A DNA stretch of 64,000 nucleotides from Guyanagaster necrorhizus (Eukaryota > Basidiomycota > Agaricomycetes > Agaricales > Physalacriaceae): positions 248,001 to 312,000 of the forward strand of contig NW_025064892.1 of NCBI RefSeq assembly GCF_019112545.1, given 5' to 3'. This document shows positions 23,200 through 35,558 of the stretch, piece by piece. The notes under the pieces were generated by a model. It was not told the origin of the DNA. It made no database searches and was given only the letters and a program-made list of their open reading frames with translations. Numbering within the stretch: the stretch's first letter is position 1; each line of letters starts with the position of its first letter. The position numbers and the translations under genes were made by a program.

Positions 23200-26100
23200 A
23201 TGCAAGTTGACGGCAACAAACCTGAAGATGTTGAAGCGCAGATTCGCGTATGTCCATACATCTGGTTATTTCTGCATATACTCAATGATATTTTTAGTTA
23301 GACTCTTTCAAACTAGGAAAACCCCGGCCAACGCATTCTCATGCCCGTTCTCATTCACGTAACGCTTCAATGTCATCTTTTTCTTTTGGTACTTCAAAAT
23401 CGCAGCCCACAAACTTGAACGAACTCTCTACCCAGTCCACGAAGCGCAACTCTCACCACCGTCGCCGTTCCTCTGTCTCTACTCGTCATGAGTCAGCGGA
23501 AATGATGGGTGTGGCTGTTCCAGACCTACCCCAGTCCAACTCGGATGATAACATGACTTTTGGCGACAAAGATTCCATTCGTCGCCGAGCACTCTGGGCT
23601 CTAGAGGGAAAGCAAGATGTTTCCTATTCCAAAGTTGAAATCCCAGAATTAGGATCATCGAATAATGACATTGGCTTTGAATTTCGTACGTACACCCCAA
23701 CGGCCTGGTTCCTTTTTTTCTTACCGAATGCCACAACGCAGCCTCGATGCCATCGTTTCCCCCAGGTTCAGGTGCGGGATCCAGCCTGAGCAGTCTTATG
23801 TCCAGCAAACGAGACTCTTTCAAATTGCTGACAGCCAACTCCTCATCCAAGGATCAATTGCATACGTTGGTTGAGGAGGACGAAGATGAGGAAGACAGTC
23901 CAGGTTCCATCCCTGCTTCGTCCACGTCACCGCTGCCCAATGAGCCTCCTGTGTCCTCAATCAAGCCCCTTACGTCGAAACCGCGTCCGGCAAGTCTCAA
24001 CCTTCGCCCGCTTTCACTCACGCCCGATAATCTAAACAGCCATAATTTTGGGCTCCCAAGTCCCGTCCCAACTCCTAGCCCTATCCAGCCTCGTTCCGGT
24101 CTTCGATCTCTGTCATTGGCATCTGCTCCTTCAGTGAGTGTTACCCACCGCCGGCCCCCATTGAACCTACAAATAGCCTCCGATGGGTCGCTCGTCAAAG
24201 CTGGCGATTCGAAAGCCCCAGACAATAGAGCTCTACCTCGACGAAGTAGTATCTCTTACAGGTCTTCGTCAACGTCCTCTACTTCATCGAATCCCGGTTT
24301 GCCAACACCCGAAATGACCCCAACCTTTGCCCTCGAACACAGATTCTCACTGAATAGCAACGATGACGATGACAGCTTTCCGATGTCCATTTCTTCGTCG
24401 TCCTCATCCTCTAGTCGGAGCCAAAGCCAAACACGGCCGCTAAGTGTTAGTGAGCAGCATTTTTTATACAAAAGCCACAATGCTCTCTTGGCCAGAATCA
24501 TGGATTTGGAGAAGGCCCTGACAACGCGGAAACGTGACGACGGGTCCAGGCCTATTTCCGTGCAGTCTGATGCGTCGTCACCGTCTGTTGGCAGTGATGA
24601 CGAGATGTTCCGTCTTATTTCAGATTTGAAAGCCGAGAGAGATGAACTAAAACGTGATGTCGACGGATGGAGGGTCAGAGTGGCTGATATGGACAAGCAG
24701 TTGATCACCTTTGCCAAACGTGTTGAAAGTGAACGACGAGATGCTTGGGTAGCCAGGACAAAATGCGGCATGATCGAGGTAGAGCGTGCAGGATTGGAGA
24801 AGAAAGTTGAGCTCCTCAATGATCAGCTTCTTTCGTTCAAGGATGAAGCGAAGACGCTGGTGGCACAGGTTGACAAGCTATCGATCGAGAAAAAGGACCT
24901 GGAAGAAGAAGTGAGGCGACTGAAGGAAACCGAGGTTGATATGTTGGCCACTCCTACCACGCAATCATTCACTCCCTTCATTCGCAAGCGGGACGCTGGG
25001 ATTTCCTCCCTCGACTCTGCCAATAGTTCTGTCACAGACGTCGACGGCGATTCTGATTTTTCTTCTACCTTTGGCTTCAGGTTGAAGGCCGTCGCTGAGG
25101 AGCCTGATGACATCTTATCCGATGAAGACAATGGACTTGCTGGGTACGAGGATGAAGAAGAGGATGACATTGACGTGTCAAATAGTCCCATCTCGGACGA
25201 TGATTTTGGTTCTGATGACGGCTTCCCCAGATCTGTCGTGACTGTGAAAGAAGTGACCCCAGCTGTCAATGTTATACCCCCCTCGAGGTCTTGCTCTCCA
25301 GGACTACCAACCCCCTTGCGTACGCCGCCTTCTCATCAATCTCGTGCATCTCTGTCGAAAACCTGGACATTCCCACGTGGCATCCCAGTCTCTCAACCCG
25401 TTAATAACAAAGAAATCGAGGAAATTGATCGGTTCTTTGGTTGCTTGGAAGAACCAGATGACGTATCTGACGGAGTTTCCGAAGGGGATACGACAGAGGA
25501 CATGTATACATTTGAGCGAAGCAAGAGTTTGTTCGCGAGCGGCTTTAAGTACCAAGATGATATGCCGCCTTGGCTCCTCAGCGGCGCCGAAGAAGTTGTG
25601 GACAAATCTCTCGATGTGGTTATTGAGGAAGACGAGGAAGAGAATGGCAGCGACATGACTCGCGTAGAAGACGACGAGCTCTTTGGTGATGCTGGAGGTA
25701 TCAAAATCACGTTCACTCCTCCCATCGAAGATACTGCATCTGAGCCCTCGGTTCCCGAAACGCCCAGTCCAAAGGCTTCTGTGAAGCCCATTCCTTTACT
25801 GGCTGACTTTGAGGATGACCATGAGGATGATGTTGTCCGTACATCTCCTCTAGACTCCTCTCGGCCTGCCTTCGCACAAATGGTCACCCCCCCTTCTTCG
25901 ATACCCCGCCTGGCAGCGACACCTTCGGGCATTCCTCGCGCTGTTTCCAGAGAGCAGCCATCCCCATGCCTTTCCCGTTCTCCCCCGACATACGCGACCC
26001 CTCCAAACAAGCGTGGTGGTTCCATGCCCTCTTTTATTCCCCAACCGGTTTCGCCTTGTTCACCAAAACAACCACGGGCATCTACGACATTCATTCGCCA

Positions 26101-26659
26101 ACCATCGCGCACACCTCTGCTGCCCTCCAAAACGAGTAATGGTAATAAGATATCCTCAAATGGTTCGACCTCCAAACTCCAATCATCCACCATGAGTAGG
26201 TGTACTGATTTACCTTTATCTACAGTGAACGGCAGAATAAACATGCTCCCTAGATTCTCCGATGACTTATCGGCGTCCACAGGAAGCGCCTCATCGCGGG
26301 CAGGTCCCAATCCGCAGATGATGAGCGTGGATTTGGGCAATCGCGATGTCCCACCTTGTGATGAAAGCCCGAAGCCTGCGTCGTTTTCCGGACTGATGAC
26401 GTCTCCTCTTACACGATTCACCTCGCTGACGAGTTTGATACCATTGCCGTGGTCGCCACGGTCTAATGCGACGGAGAGTTTTGTGGATAGTAAAGCTGAA
26501 GTTGTGTCCTCGTCTCTTGTTCAGGAGAGGAGGATGTTTGTTTCAAAGGAACGACAGTTGGAGAAGTTGAAGGTTCGGTTTAAGACGGAAGGTGCGGTCA
26601 AGTCGTATGGTGGTGATATTTGCAAGAAATGCCACGATGACGAGCCGGTGTTTCTTTGA
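23200..26659 (+). CDS. Large Ser/Pro-rich coiled-coil protein of unknown function
   Basis: Three exons: 23200-23247, 23298-23685 and 23742-26659, totalling 3354 nt (1117 residues). The start is MQVDGNKPEDVEAQ. The N-terminal third is Ser/Thr/Pro-rich with basic spots (NSHHRRRSSVSTR). Around residues 380-520 there is a strong coiled coil: DEMFRLISDLKAERDELKRD and VELLNDQLLSFKDEAKTLVAQ. Then come long acidic, phosphorylatable stretches (DEEEDDIDVSNSPISDDD), many TPP/SPP sites, and a short conserved-looking C-terminus GGDICKKCHDDEPVFL with a CxxC pair that could bind metal. There is no membrane segment or enzyme motif. This resembles basidiomycete-specific cytoskeletal or polarity proteins only in style; I do not recognise it. 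The frame and splice phases are secure. Confidence 0.8.
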
Positions 26660-27377
26660 GGGTGCGTTTGCTTTGTCGTGTGATGATTCTTCGATTGACG
26701 TTTATTTGGTAGATGTCTGGACATTCAAATGTGTATATACTGCATGACCGCGATTCGGACGGGGTTTTTTCTTCTTTTTTATAATGTTTCTATTCTTAAA
26801 TGTACATTTTGCTACCTTTTTCTTCCATTCTTCATCTTCCACACGTTCGTAGCTAGATGCTACAGGGGTAACGAAATACCTTTGTACTTTCTTGTACCAC
26901 TACCTAACATTACAATGACTTCTCAACACTTGTAAGTGTTTAGCTACTATTTGTCTATGTCGCACCGTACTGTCACAAAATTTACGGAGTCCGTCGAGAA
27001 CATGTGGTCACCTCTCCGAGTATGACTGTACAACACTACTGCTGGATGTTCTTCAAAGTACTTGGGTGCATTCAAAACTTGGGTATTTTGGACTGTTTTT
27101 TTAAACTGGTGGCCAGAAACGAGCGACTGCCGCTGCACCACCTTGCAAACCGTCTTACCTTAACTTTCTATATATCGGACTGGCAACCCCTCGAATGCGG
27201 ATAATGAATCTCGTAGTTTACCACACACATGCTCAATCGAGACTTCCCATGGGGAATGACATTACTAAATCACCTATCCGACTCGCAGATAACATGTCCA
27301 TAAAATCTATCCTAACTTTTGTGTTCCAAGCTACAAATCTGGGGCTTTACATCACATCATACAGAGACTTTCGTTCA
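26660..27377. other. Intergenic between convergent genes
   Basis: AT- and T-rich 3' flanks of the coiled-coil gene (+) and the secreted-protein gene (-). It contains one copy of a short dispersed repeat (core at 26845-26859). No gene seen. Confidence 0.5.
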
Positions 27378-30359
27378 TCAAAAAGAGTGCCTGACTCTCT
27401 TGAAGCCGCGACGGCGTTCAACGACATCAGCAGACGCTGTCGCCTCAGAGGCGGCAGCAGCAGTAGACTCTCCTGCTGCTACCGACCCCGTCATAGATCC
27501 ACTGCTACCAGCAGCAGCAGACCCTTCATCATCTCCGGTTGAAGAGGGTGAAGCATTACCGGCAGATCCACTGTCGTCCCCACCAGACAGAGATCCTTCA
27601 CCACCGGTGGAAGACGGGAAAGAACCATCAGCAGATGCAGTAGCCGACCCACTGACTTCGCCTCCTCCACCAAATCCACCTTGGTCACCACCTTGACCTT
27701 CTCCAAAACCAGAAGCACCTCCACCAAAATCTCCTCCAGCTCCGCCAAATCCGCTGCTAGACGCGTTGCTCGGGAACGAGCCATCGGCGCTGGCGGAAGC
27801 GGAAGGGAAAGAACCTGAACCTTCACCCGTCCCCTCGTCACCACCGGATACATCAGTGGGAGAGGAAACGGAGGCACTGTCAGTAGTAGTAGCTCCAGCG
27901 GGGACATCGGTAGGAAAAATGTCCGCGCTTCCACTGGCACTTGCTCCCTCCTCATCGCCAGACGAGTTCGAGTACGCTGTTGCAGAAGCGGTGGCAGTGA
28001 CAGTCGAGAAGTCATTAGACTCGGAGGTGGCAGACGAAGCACCACTAGAGGCCCGCCGGTTCAACCTCTTCCAAATACCACGTCGGGCGGCGCGCCGAAC
28101 TTCTGACGATGAAGAAGCTGTGGAAGTGGCTCCGCTAGCAGTCATGGCGACAGAACCAGACGCAGTGATACTAACTTGACCCGAGTTGCCAGACTCGCCG
28201 GTAGGGAGGGCGCTGTCCGTGGGGAATGCAGCACCACTACCACCAGGGAACGAACTTTCACCTCCAAAACCAGAAGCGCCACCACACTCACACCCGCCCA
28301 AAGCACCGTCACCACTGGAAGAGGGTCCCTGAGCGCTGTCGGAACCACTCGCCACTGCTGAGACAGTTGAAAGAACATCGATATCACTGAGAAAGGCGCT
28401 ATCCGTAGGGAACGAAGCAGCACTTCCAAATACACTTGTCGGGAAAGCGCTTCCGCTAGCACCACCAAAGTTGTCATCACCACCGAAACCCCCGCCGCAC
28501 GCACATCCGTCGGCGCTACCACTTGGGAAGGAGCCACCAGAGCTGAAAGAACTACTAGGAACATCCGTCGGAAACGAGCCTACACTCTGGCTGGCAGATT
28601 CTCCAGACACGCCAGTTTGCGTTGAATTTGTCCCCGAGATTGAAGCACTAGCAGTGGATACAGATGCGGTGGAAGACGCAACGACGGAAACACTTGAAGT
28701 GCTGTTATCGTCAGATGAGTCGGTCGCTGTGGATGTTGCAGCACTCTCGGACTGACGCTTGAACCGGAAGGCGCGCTTCCCGAATTCAGGATCCGAAGAT
28801 ATGGATGATGTTGCCGAGAACGCAGAACCTGATGCGGCAGCGGTGGCATCGACACTTCCCGCATCATCGGTAGGGAAAGCACCGGAAGCCTCGTTCGTAG
28901 ATGAACCTTCACCTGAACCACCGAAGCTGCCATTCCCGTCACCAAATCCACCTTCTCCGGCTTCGCCACTTGGAAGCAAGCCTTCGGCGCTAGAAGATGC
29001 TGTGGGGAAAGAGAAACCTTGACTTTCAAATGTTCCACTAGGGTAAGAGCCGGAGGCTTCGCCAGAAGATTGATCGCCTCCCGACAAATCAGTCGGCTGC
29101 GACGCAGCACTACCTTCGCTGCCACTGAATGAAGGGGCAGAAGACTCGGCAGGAATGGAGGAAACGTCGATACTTGCCGATCCTCCGGTTACCGTAGCAG
29201 AAGCGGAACTTGCACGAGCCGTTGCGGTAGAAGTCCTGCTCGACGTAGTGCTGACAGCCGCATTTCGCGTCGACGTATCACTCGTGGACTTGGACGAAGA
29301 TGAGGAGCTGTCGGAAACCATAGCAGGAATGGTGATACTGTCAATGGTCCAAGTCTTCCCATCATCGGAGGTGACCATGTCGGAAGCCTCGACACCATCT
29401 CCCATGGACAAAGTCGATGAAAAATCAGCGTCTGCTTCAAGAAGGGTAATGGTAGTGTTCGTATAGTACTGAATAAGGCTAAATGAGGAGAGGAAATACG
29501 ACTGCGATTAAGCTACACACCTGAGGAGAGGTAGTACCAGTACAATCTTGTTGACACTCGGTACCAGTTCCCCAGCCTCCGTTGTAGAGCGGACCATCAG
29601 CTAGTCGATAATTAACACCAAACTTTTCTCCAAAGGAAAGGGACACATACAGCTGTTGAGAGTCGAAATGACTTCGCCATTGAGAGTGACGGTTTGTTCC
29701 CAAGTGATATCATCATCGGCGAGCTGTATGTATGTATCGGCATGAGAAATGATCTTGGCATAGAAGGAAAACTGACCTTGTAGTGAATAGTGATAGACGC
29801 AGTTGCGTCGATGGGCACCATGTCGCCGTTCAGCTGTGTGGTGGCACCGTCTACAACGCTACAAAAGAGGAGAATCAGTGCCTCACGCCTCAGCATCAGA
29901 AGAGCACTAGGAAGCGCACCCATAGTAACTCGCCATAGCACACCATTGATCCTGAGAAGCGCCACAGCTAATATGTAAATGAGCAACAGAGCGGGGATGA
30001 CAGAAAATGTCACTTACTAGCTGTTTTGATCCGCGGTTTGATCTGTGCCAGCCTGAATCAAACCACTGGTGCTATTACTGATACCTACAAAACGGTAAGA
30101 AATGGGTTGTGCAAGCTAATATGATGGATCTGCTTCACCTGGCCAAAGAAAGAGATAACTGGCATCTAGTTAGCACATATATAATAACAGCGCTGCTTGG
30201 GACCCACTTTTCGGCATCGGAAGGAGGTGTTCCGGGAGTGAAGGTCGTTATGGCCTCAATGATAGCTGAGCTCGTGGGTCCTAATGAATAGGCAGGACCC
30301 CATGAGTCGCCTTTGGCAGTCAAGGCCAGCGCCAAAGGAAGGAGGGCCAAAGAAAACAT
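27378..30359 (-). CDS. Secreted Ser/Gly/Ala-rich repeat protein with dibasic islands
   Basis: The ATG at 30359 opens MFSLALLPLALALTAKG, a good signal peptide. The first ~230 residues, spread over several exons, look globular. They include WGPAYSLGPTSSAIIEA, CGA/QW pieces, LNGDMVPIDATASITIHYK, NYRLADGPLYNGGWGTGTECQQDC and TWTIDSITIPAM. The beta-rich pattern recalls concanavalin/eqolisin-like folds, but I cannot place it. From about 29310 down, one exon encodes ~640 residues of Ser, Gly and Ala with FPTD motifs, Gly-rich FGG runs and CxC pairs (GCACGG, GGCECGG). Lys and Arg are almost absent except in three islands: GKRAFRFKRQ (28752-28781), RRAARRGIWKRLNRR (28053-28097) and ERRRGFKRVRHSF (27381-27419). 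The islands are 228 and 227 residues apart. A secreted wall or precursor protein is likely; its role is unknown. Confidence 0.8.
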
Positions 30360-30510
30360 GTTGACAGTTAAGTAATCACGAATAATGTCGTCAAGTATCA
30401 GGGAAAGTGAACAGAAAAGAAGGGAAAGAACCAAGAGTGAGGAGAGGAGGGAGTGTGAGTAAGGATAGGATTGAAAAAGAACTTGTGAAGTACATACCTG
30501 CGGACAACTA

Positions 30511-30524
30511 AGCTTTATATATCT
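30511..30524 (-). promoter_or_regulatory. Probable TATA box of the secreted repeat protein gene
   Basis: The minus strand reads GATATATAAAGCTT about 155 bases upstream of the ATG at 30359. This spacing suits a strong, regulated fungal promoter. The leader between them is purine-rich on the + strand, that is C/T-rich in the direction of transcription. Confidence 0.5.
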
Positions 30525-31577
30525 TGGATGAACTCCACAATGCTCACGCAAGGTGGCCGCCTTCACCCAATGAATTTCCGCGCGTCATGACGACACGCTT
30601 TACATAAATGCGGGTCCCGAGTCTCGCCCCGACGTCTAATAAACGGTGCTATGCCTCATGGATCTGACTGCAAGTTTGTTGAAAGGGCTAAAAAGCGGCA
30701 AGAAGTACCAGAGCTGGTTCTTAACATTAGAACGCGTATGACGCATACGTTTGGGAAGGCTACCGCCAGAGGACGGTTCGGAGAAACTGATTTCAATCGC
30801 AAAGCAGCGGACGAGCCTCGGCGGCCTTCAAGAGGTCACGATGAGCAAGGATGGATGAGGTTATCCTGGCGACGAGCCAACGCAGTTACTGCGCAGATCT
30901 CAGTTCGAAGGAAGAAAAGCAACGAGCAACATATATATATCAGCATCGCTGTGGTAGTCCATCAAGCGCATGTAGTGGTGGCCGTAAGCAAGTCGGATCC
31001 TTTTGTTTGTCCACATTTGCTTTTCATGTTTCCTGGCTCGTACTTGTCTCCGCTGCTGGAAGAATGGTAGACATATGACTTTGTTCTTCTTTACAGGATG
31101 TCCTATGTTGCTCCCAGTTTTCAGCGGACGCATTGGAAAGACTCGTTTCCGTCGAGAATTTACCACTCTTCATTCCCCAGAGATTGCGCAGCTAACTTTT
31201 GCGGAAGGTTGCTCCACATTTCTCCCAAGTCGTGTTTCGAGGGGCTGTGCCCTTGTTGATATAACCGTACTTTTCTCGGGGGAATATTCTCCCTTCGAGA
31301 TGATGCGCTATATATCGTACATATGCCCTGTCCATTCAGATGTGTATTGATCATTTCTAATTGCGTACTTTGCTACTGCGTTAATGTCACTCATCCCTGA
31401 TGCTGTCTCTTTTCTTGTATATGTTCGTAGCTAGATGTTACAATGACTTGTTTCTTCATTCTCCGCGTGTTCTAGGCCATTTGCAGTCCCGTTCCCGCAT
31501 TTACCCGAACCATGTGCGATCAAAATAGGCGTCACTGTGTTCTTCTTCAAGTCCATCACTGAGCATCGTTGCATACC
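30525..31577. other. Intergenic with short repeat copy
   Basis: No supported gene. The plus frame at 30651-31070 is open but has random-looking composition. A second copy of the repeat at 26.8 kb occurs here (core 31423-31437). It should also contain the promoter of the complex I subunit gene. Confidence 0.45.
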
Positions 31578-32044
31578 ATGTCTTTCCGCAAGAATTTCAC
31601 AAAGAACTGGCTGGCCATTGAGGTAACGTTTCTTGTTATTCTAGCATACACTGGCTTATGCTGGCAATGCAGGCTATTCCTATGTGAGCCGTAATCCATC
31701 ATTCGCGGTATGCTGGCAGTAGCCGATACGCCATTTTTGCAGCTATGTCATTGTAGGAAGTGTCGTCGTCGGAGCCAGCTGGTATCTCACTCGTCTCGCC
31801 AGGGGACCCACTGGTAAGCATCAGCCTGTTCTCACTGCTGTTTTCGTTCTTACAACCTTTGCAGTGCAATGGACCTCTGCCAACCCCACCCCTTGGAACA
31901 CCATTCAGCCCGACCAGGGCACTAAGCTCGTTGAGGTCAATCACAAGTTCGAGAAGCAGTACGTCGCCATCCTCCTCTTCCTACTATTTAATGGTCCGCT
32001 CAACGCCTTCGTCGCCCTCCAGCTGGACCCGGGACAAGCTCTAA
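31578..32044 (+). CDS. NADH dehydrogenase (complex I) MLRQ/B12D-family subunit
   Basis: A small single-span inner-membrane protein of the B12D/MLRQ (NDUFA4-like) family. Five exons: 31578-31622, 31673-31683, 31743-31813, 31865-31958 and 32023-32044. They give 243 nt, 80 residues. The sequence starts MSFRKNFTKNWLAIEAIPIYVIVGSVVVGASWY, with the transmembrane helix at roughly residues 17-34. Then come LTRLARGPTVQW, NPTPWNTIQPDQGTKLVEV and the C-terminal KFEKHWTRDKL. The arrangement of IPIYV, the LTRLARGP turn and the RDKL end is characteristic. One exon is just 11 nt. In animals this family member has been reassigned to cytochrome oxidase; which complex it joins here is not readable. Confidence 0.9.
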
Positions 32045-32222
32045 TTTGTGGGATGATAATCACACAAATCCTGTGTAGTTTTTGTTTGCTTGTTGAATGA
32101 ACACAGACCTTTTAACACCTTGTGATTCGATGCGGTTCCTGTCCTCCGGTTAGGCCCGCTTATCGTGATTATTTGAGCTTATTACGGCTTTCTTTCGCTC
32201 CATCGTCAACAACATCTCGCAA

Positions 32223-33554
32223 ATGTCGATAGAGCCAATACCTGACAACGCTGAGGATGCTCCCGTCATTGGATCTTCTATTGTGAGTCAAACGCGCCTT
32301 CGTTGTCGCCGTCGTTGATTCGAGTACTCCATCAAGACATCGATCAAGGGTCCTCTCGCGTTGCCGGCTTTGATTTTCGGCGCTGGGTCGTTCTCGAACC
32401 AGTACAATACAGATGATCATCTCGAGAGCTATGTTCCCCTGAGGGCCGTCCGGCTTGCTCTTCGGTGAGAGGCATATCCAGCTGTTTTACTCCCGACGGA
32501 CAGCATGACCTGATTGTAGCTATGGCATACGCGCCTTTGATACTTCCATCTATTACGGCCCTTCAGAGATAGTACTTGGAAAGGCCTTGCAAGCTATCAA
32601 GCACGAGTTTCCTCGCTCGTCGTACAAATTGGTGCGTGGGCAAAGCTCTGAGGTGAACATGCAAAATAATGCCATTCCAGATGACAAAATGTGGTCGGAT
32701 CAGCGTCAATGATTTTGATTATTCACCAAACCACATACGAAACAGCGTACAGCGCAGTCTTGAGCGCCTTCAAACGAATTATCTTGATACTGTTTACCTT
32801 CATGACACTGAATTTGTCTGCACACCCGTTATGCCGACAGAAACCGGGTATCATGCAGCAGCGTTGGGGGAAGCACGGGAAGCGTACGGTCTTGCAGAGG
32901 GACAGGAAAGCGTTGTCCGGGGTGAAGGCGATCAAAAGATTTTGGATGCATTCGCTGAACTGTCGAAGATGAAAGCAGAGGGCTTAGTCAAGCATATAGG
33001 AATAACGGGTATGTGTCTTGACTACAATTCGCGCATATGCTCAGTCTATTCTAGGCTATCCACTTCCCGTTCTCCTACGTCTGGCACTGTTGATTCTCTA
33101 CACCCCACCCTACAAGCCTGTCGACGTGATCCTTTCATACTCCCATCTCACACTCCAGGATTCGACATTTCTCGAGTTCATACCGCATCTCCGAGAGCGT
33201 GCCAAAGTGGGACAATTGGTAGTCGCGTCGCCATTCAGCATGGGTCTTCTCGCCTCTCGTCTTCCTCCATCCTGGCATCCGTCGCCAGAGACGATGCGAA
33301 AGGTAACAGCTGATGTGCGGCAAGACGTCGGTGATTTATCAGATCTTGCGTTGCGCTATTCAATGCGCAAGTGTGGTATGGACTTCCCTCTTGTGGTTGG
33401 CTTTAGTAATCTACAAGAAGTGCACGCAAGTGCCAGAGTATGGCGCCAGGCAAGAGAGGAAACAGACGATAGTGATCGTTTAGAACGGGAGGAACGTGCT
33501 CGGAAAATATTTCAGCAGGCCGGATACTTAGATTGGTCTTGGGCTTCTCCTTAA
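32223..33554 (+). CDS. ARA2: D-arabinose 1-dehydrogenase (NAD), aldo-keto reductase
   Basis: An aldo-keto reductase of the Ara2 type, which oxidises D-arabinose to D-arabinono-1,4-lactone for D-erythroascorbate synthesis. The ATG at 32223 gives MSIEPIPDNAEDAPVIG, then an intron and GPLALPALIFGAGSFSNQYN. The catalytic tetrad is visible: Asp and Tyr in FDTSIYYGPSE, Lys in MTKCGR and His in VYLHDTEFV. Later motifs are GLVKHIGITGYPL, DVILSYSH, PFSMGLL and LPLVVGFSN-like VGFSNLQEV. At least four introns interrupt it, including one within LALR|YGIRAFD and one at IGITG|YPL. The stop is at 33552-33554. The long DxxHD insert region and overall order fit Ara2 better than other reductases. Confidence 0.88.
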
Positions 33555-33614
33555 TGTTGGTTGCTAACAGATAGCAATCTATTAAGATCTAAAAATATGG
33601 TACATGCTACGTGA

Positions 33615-35332
33615 TTAGAACATTTCAACGTCCTGGTTGCCCTCTTGACGGGGCGCACCTCGAACGACGGATGTAATCAACTCCCTGCGAATCTCCGGAC
33701 CTATCTGCGCATGAGGCGTAGCACGCACGACATCCAAAAGTGCATCCTTCTGGTCCGGTGTCAAGTCCGACGCGTATCTAGAATTATATTTATCTCCATC
33801 GCAGTAAAGTCGGTGTATCACTTACCTCTGAGCAAAAACCAAAAGGCTCTGATGCCAGAGCACGGGGAGCTTATCGGAATCGCCGCGACTCGATGCTTTG
33901 TATGTATTGGATAGTCGGATAAAGTGGAAGACCAGAGCGTCAACAACTTTGTACGGCAGTTCAAACTTTTTGTCAATCAAGACTCGGATGAAAAGAGAGT
34001 TGGGACCTTGCAAAGACGTTAATAATGGTCAACTGAGCTGAGCTGTCATCACTTGCCTGTGTATTCCATCTCGGCTATTCTGAGTAAGGCTGCGGAAGCA
34101 TGAAGTACCGGCATCTTTGTTCGAGCAAGGATGGATGCGACAATCGCTGCTTCTTTCAGCGTGCAGCCTTGCTAGGCGACCGTCAGTAAGGAGGCACCAA
34201 AACGGAGATACGATCCATGACTCACATCCAACATAGGGAAAATGATGCCCTTGAAAAAGGCACCGGGCTTGTATAAAGATCGTTTCAGTGCTTCGTAATA
34301 ATGTACATTGAGCTTCTTGTTCTGCTGAATGTCCTCGCGGATGGCATCAAGAAGGACTACGCTCAGGAAAAGCTGTGCTTGAGGGGGTTTCATATTCGAA
34401 ATGAAAATCTTGGTGGCGGCGCGACATGCATGCGGCGACCAGTTTTCGGGATGGGTGAGTGCAAGCATGCGTGCCCATGCTGGTAGGGAGGGTATCACTT
34501 TGAAGATCTTCGGAAGAGGGCCGGACTTGTATTTTTGAAGGAACAAGCCGAGTCTAATATCCACAGCTCAGATAATGAAATGGTTACGGGACTTCAACGA
34601 ACTTTGTGTACACTTCCACTACGCGTGGATCTAAGCCCAGAGCAGGATCTGGGTTTTCTGGGTCTGCAAGAAAATAATGAGACTGGAGAGCCAGTCTTGA
34701 CTCAATAATATTAGACCTTGTCGCGTTTTCTGTATGACGGCTGCGTTCGGAGCGCCAGCGCCATCAAGCTTGGCAAAAATCAGGTCGGCCAAGGTTTTTC
34801 GCTCGCCAGAATTTGCTAGTAAAAGGGCATCCAGTGTTTCCATGTCTCCGGCGTCGATTTTCTGTTCGGTTGAATGAGGTATCGAAACCATGAAGGCTTA
34901 ATGTCACCCACGAGAACTTCCTCGACGTCTTCATCGTATCCTTGAAGGTCTTCCTCGTCTTCTTCTTCATCCTCGTCGTCAACATGCATTCGAGGACGTT
35001 GGAAAGCTGAAGGTGTATCGTCTGTACTCGTGTCATCTTCGTCGTCGTCACCTACGAGTCCCAGCTCTTCCTGCTGATCCCTGGCAAGCTCGAATATCCG
35101 CTTAGATGTTTTTGGGTCGAGGATTACCTGAAAACGAATGAGAAAAGACAGCAAAGGCAAAGGTATGTTGCACCTCGTCGTCATCGTCATCGTCTACCTC
35201 TGCTTTGCGTGATTTTGTCCTCTTTCCTGGCTTCGATACGTGACCATACTTCGCTTCTACTTCGTCTCCGTCGAGCTGCACATGCAGTGGATCGTGTCTC
35301 GACTTTCCCGTTGGTTTTTGCGCGCGCGGCAT
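33615..35332 (-). CDS. ENP1: Bystin / essential nuclear protein 1 (40S biogenesis)
   Basis: Enp1/bystin is a pre-40S assembly factor needed for 20S pre-rRNA processing and export. The ATG at 35332 gives [20 protein letters not shown], a basic start. An acidic run (VDDDDDDE) and a second acidic region [18 protein letters not shown] follow. The conserved domain includes [37 protein letters not shown] [56 protein letters not shown] and [15 protein letters not shown]. Further on are [73 protein letters not shown] and a C-terminal helix ending QDVEMF. Several 45-60 nt introns are present. The order is exactly that of bystin. It is divergent from UXS1. Confidence 0.93.
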
Positions 35333-35558
35333 TTTAGGTAAAGATACAAATGTATCTTTCTGAATTTGTCGTCGGCGTGTGAACGTGCGAGAAATCTGGA
35401 TCCGGACAACGGAAAAACACGCAAAGAAAAAAATTGGCGATGGTCAATTGACAGGAGTCGCAGACGGGCCTGAAGACGGAAGGAAACAGAGGCAAGCAGC
35501 CCCCCTTATTCCGCTGACCTTTAACAGGAGCACCCTTCCTTGTTTCCTTACCACCACC
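35333..35558. promoter_or_regulatory. Divergent promoter of ENP1 and UXS1
   Basis: A 226 bp gap between start codons on opposite strands. The UXS1 side ends in a C/A-rich context (CCACCACC before ATG). No TATA box or defined site recognised. Confidence 0.5.

Noticed and set aside
24256..26421. Long minus-strand frames inside the coiled-coil gene
   Set aside because: The Ser-rich antisense frames mirror the codon bias of the real plus-strand exon; no start context or introns.
27491..29125. Long open frames antisense to and shifted within the Ser/Gly/Ala-rich gene
   Set aside because: They are shadows of the repetitive GC-rich coding sequence, with Leu/Val/Pro-rich nonsense translations.
30651..31070. 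Open 139-codon plus-strand frame
   Set aside because: Composition looks random, no domain or splice partner, and it lies in the promoter region of neighbouring genes.
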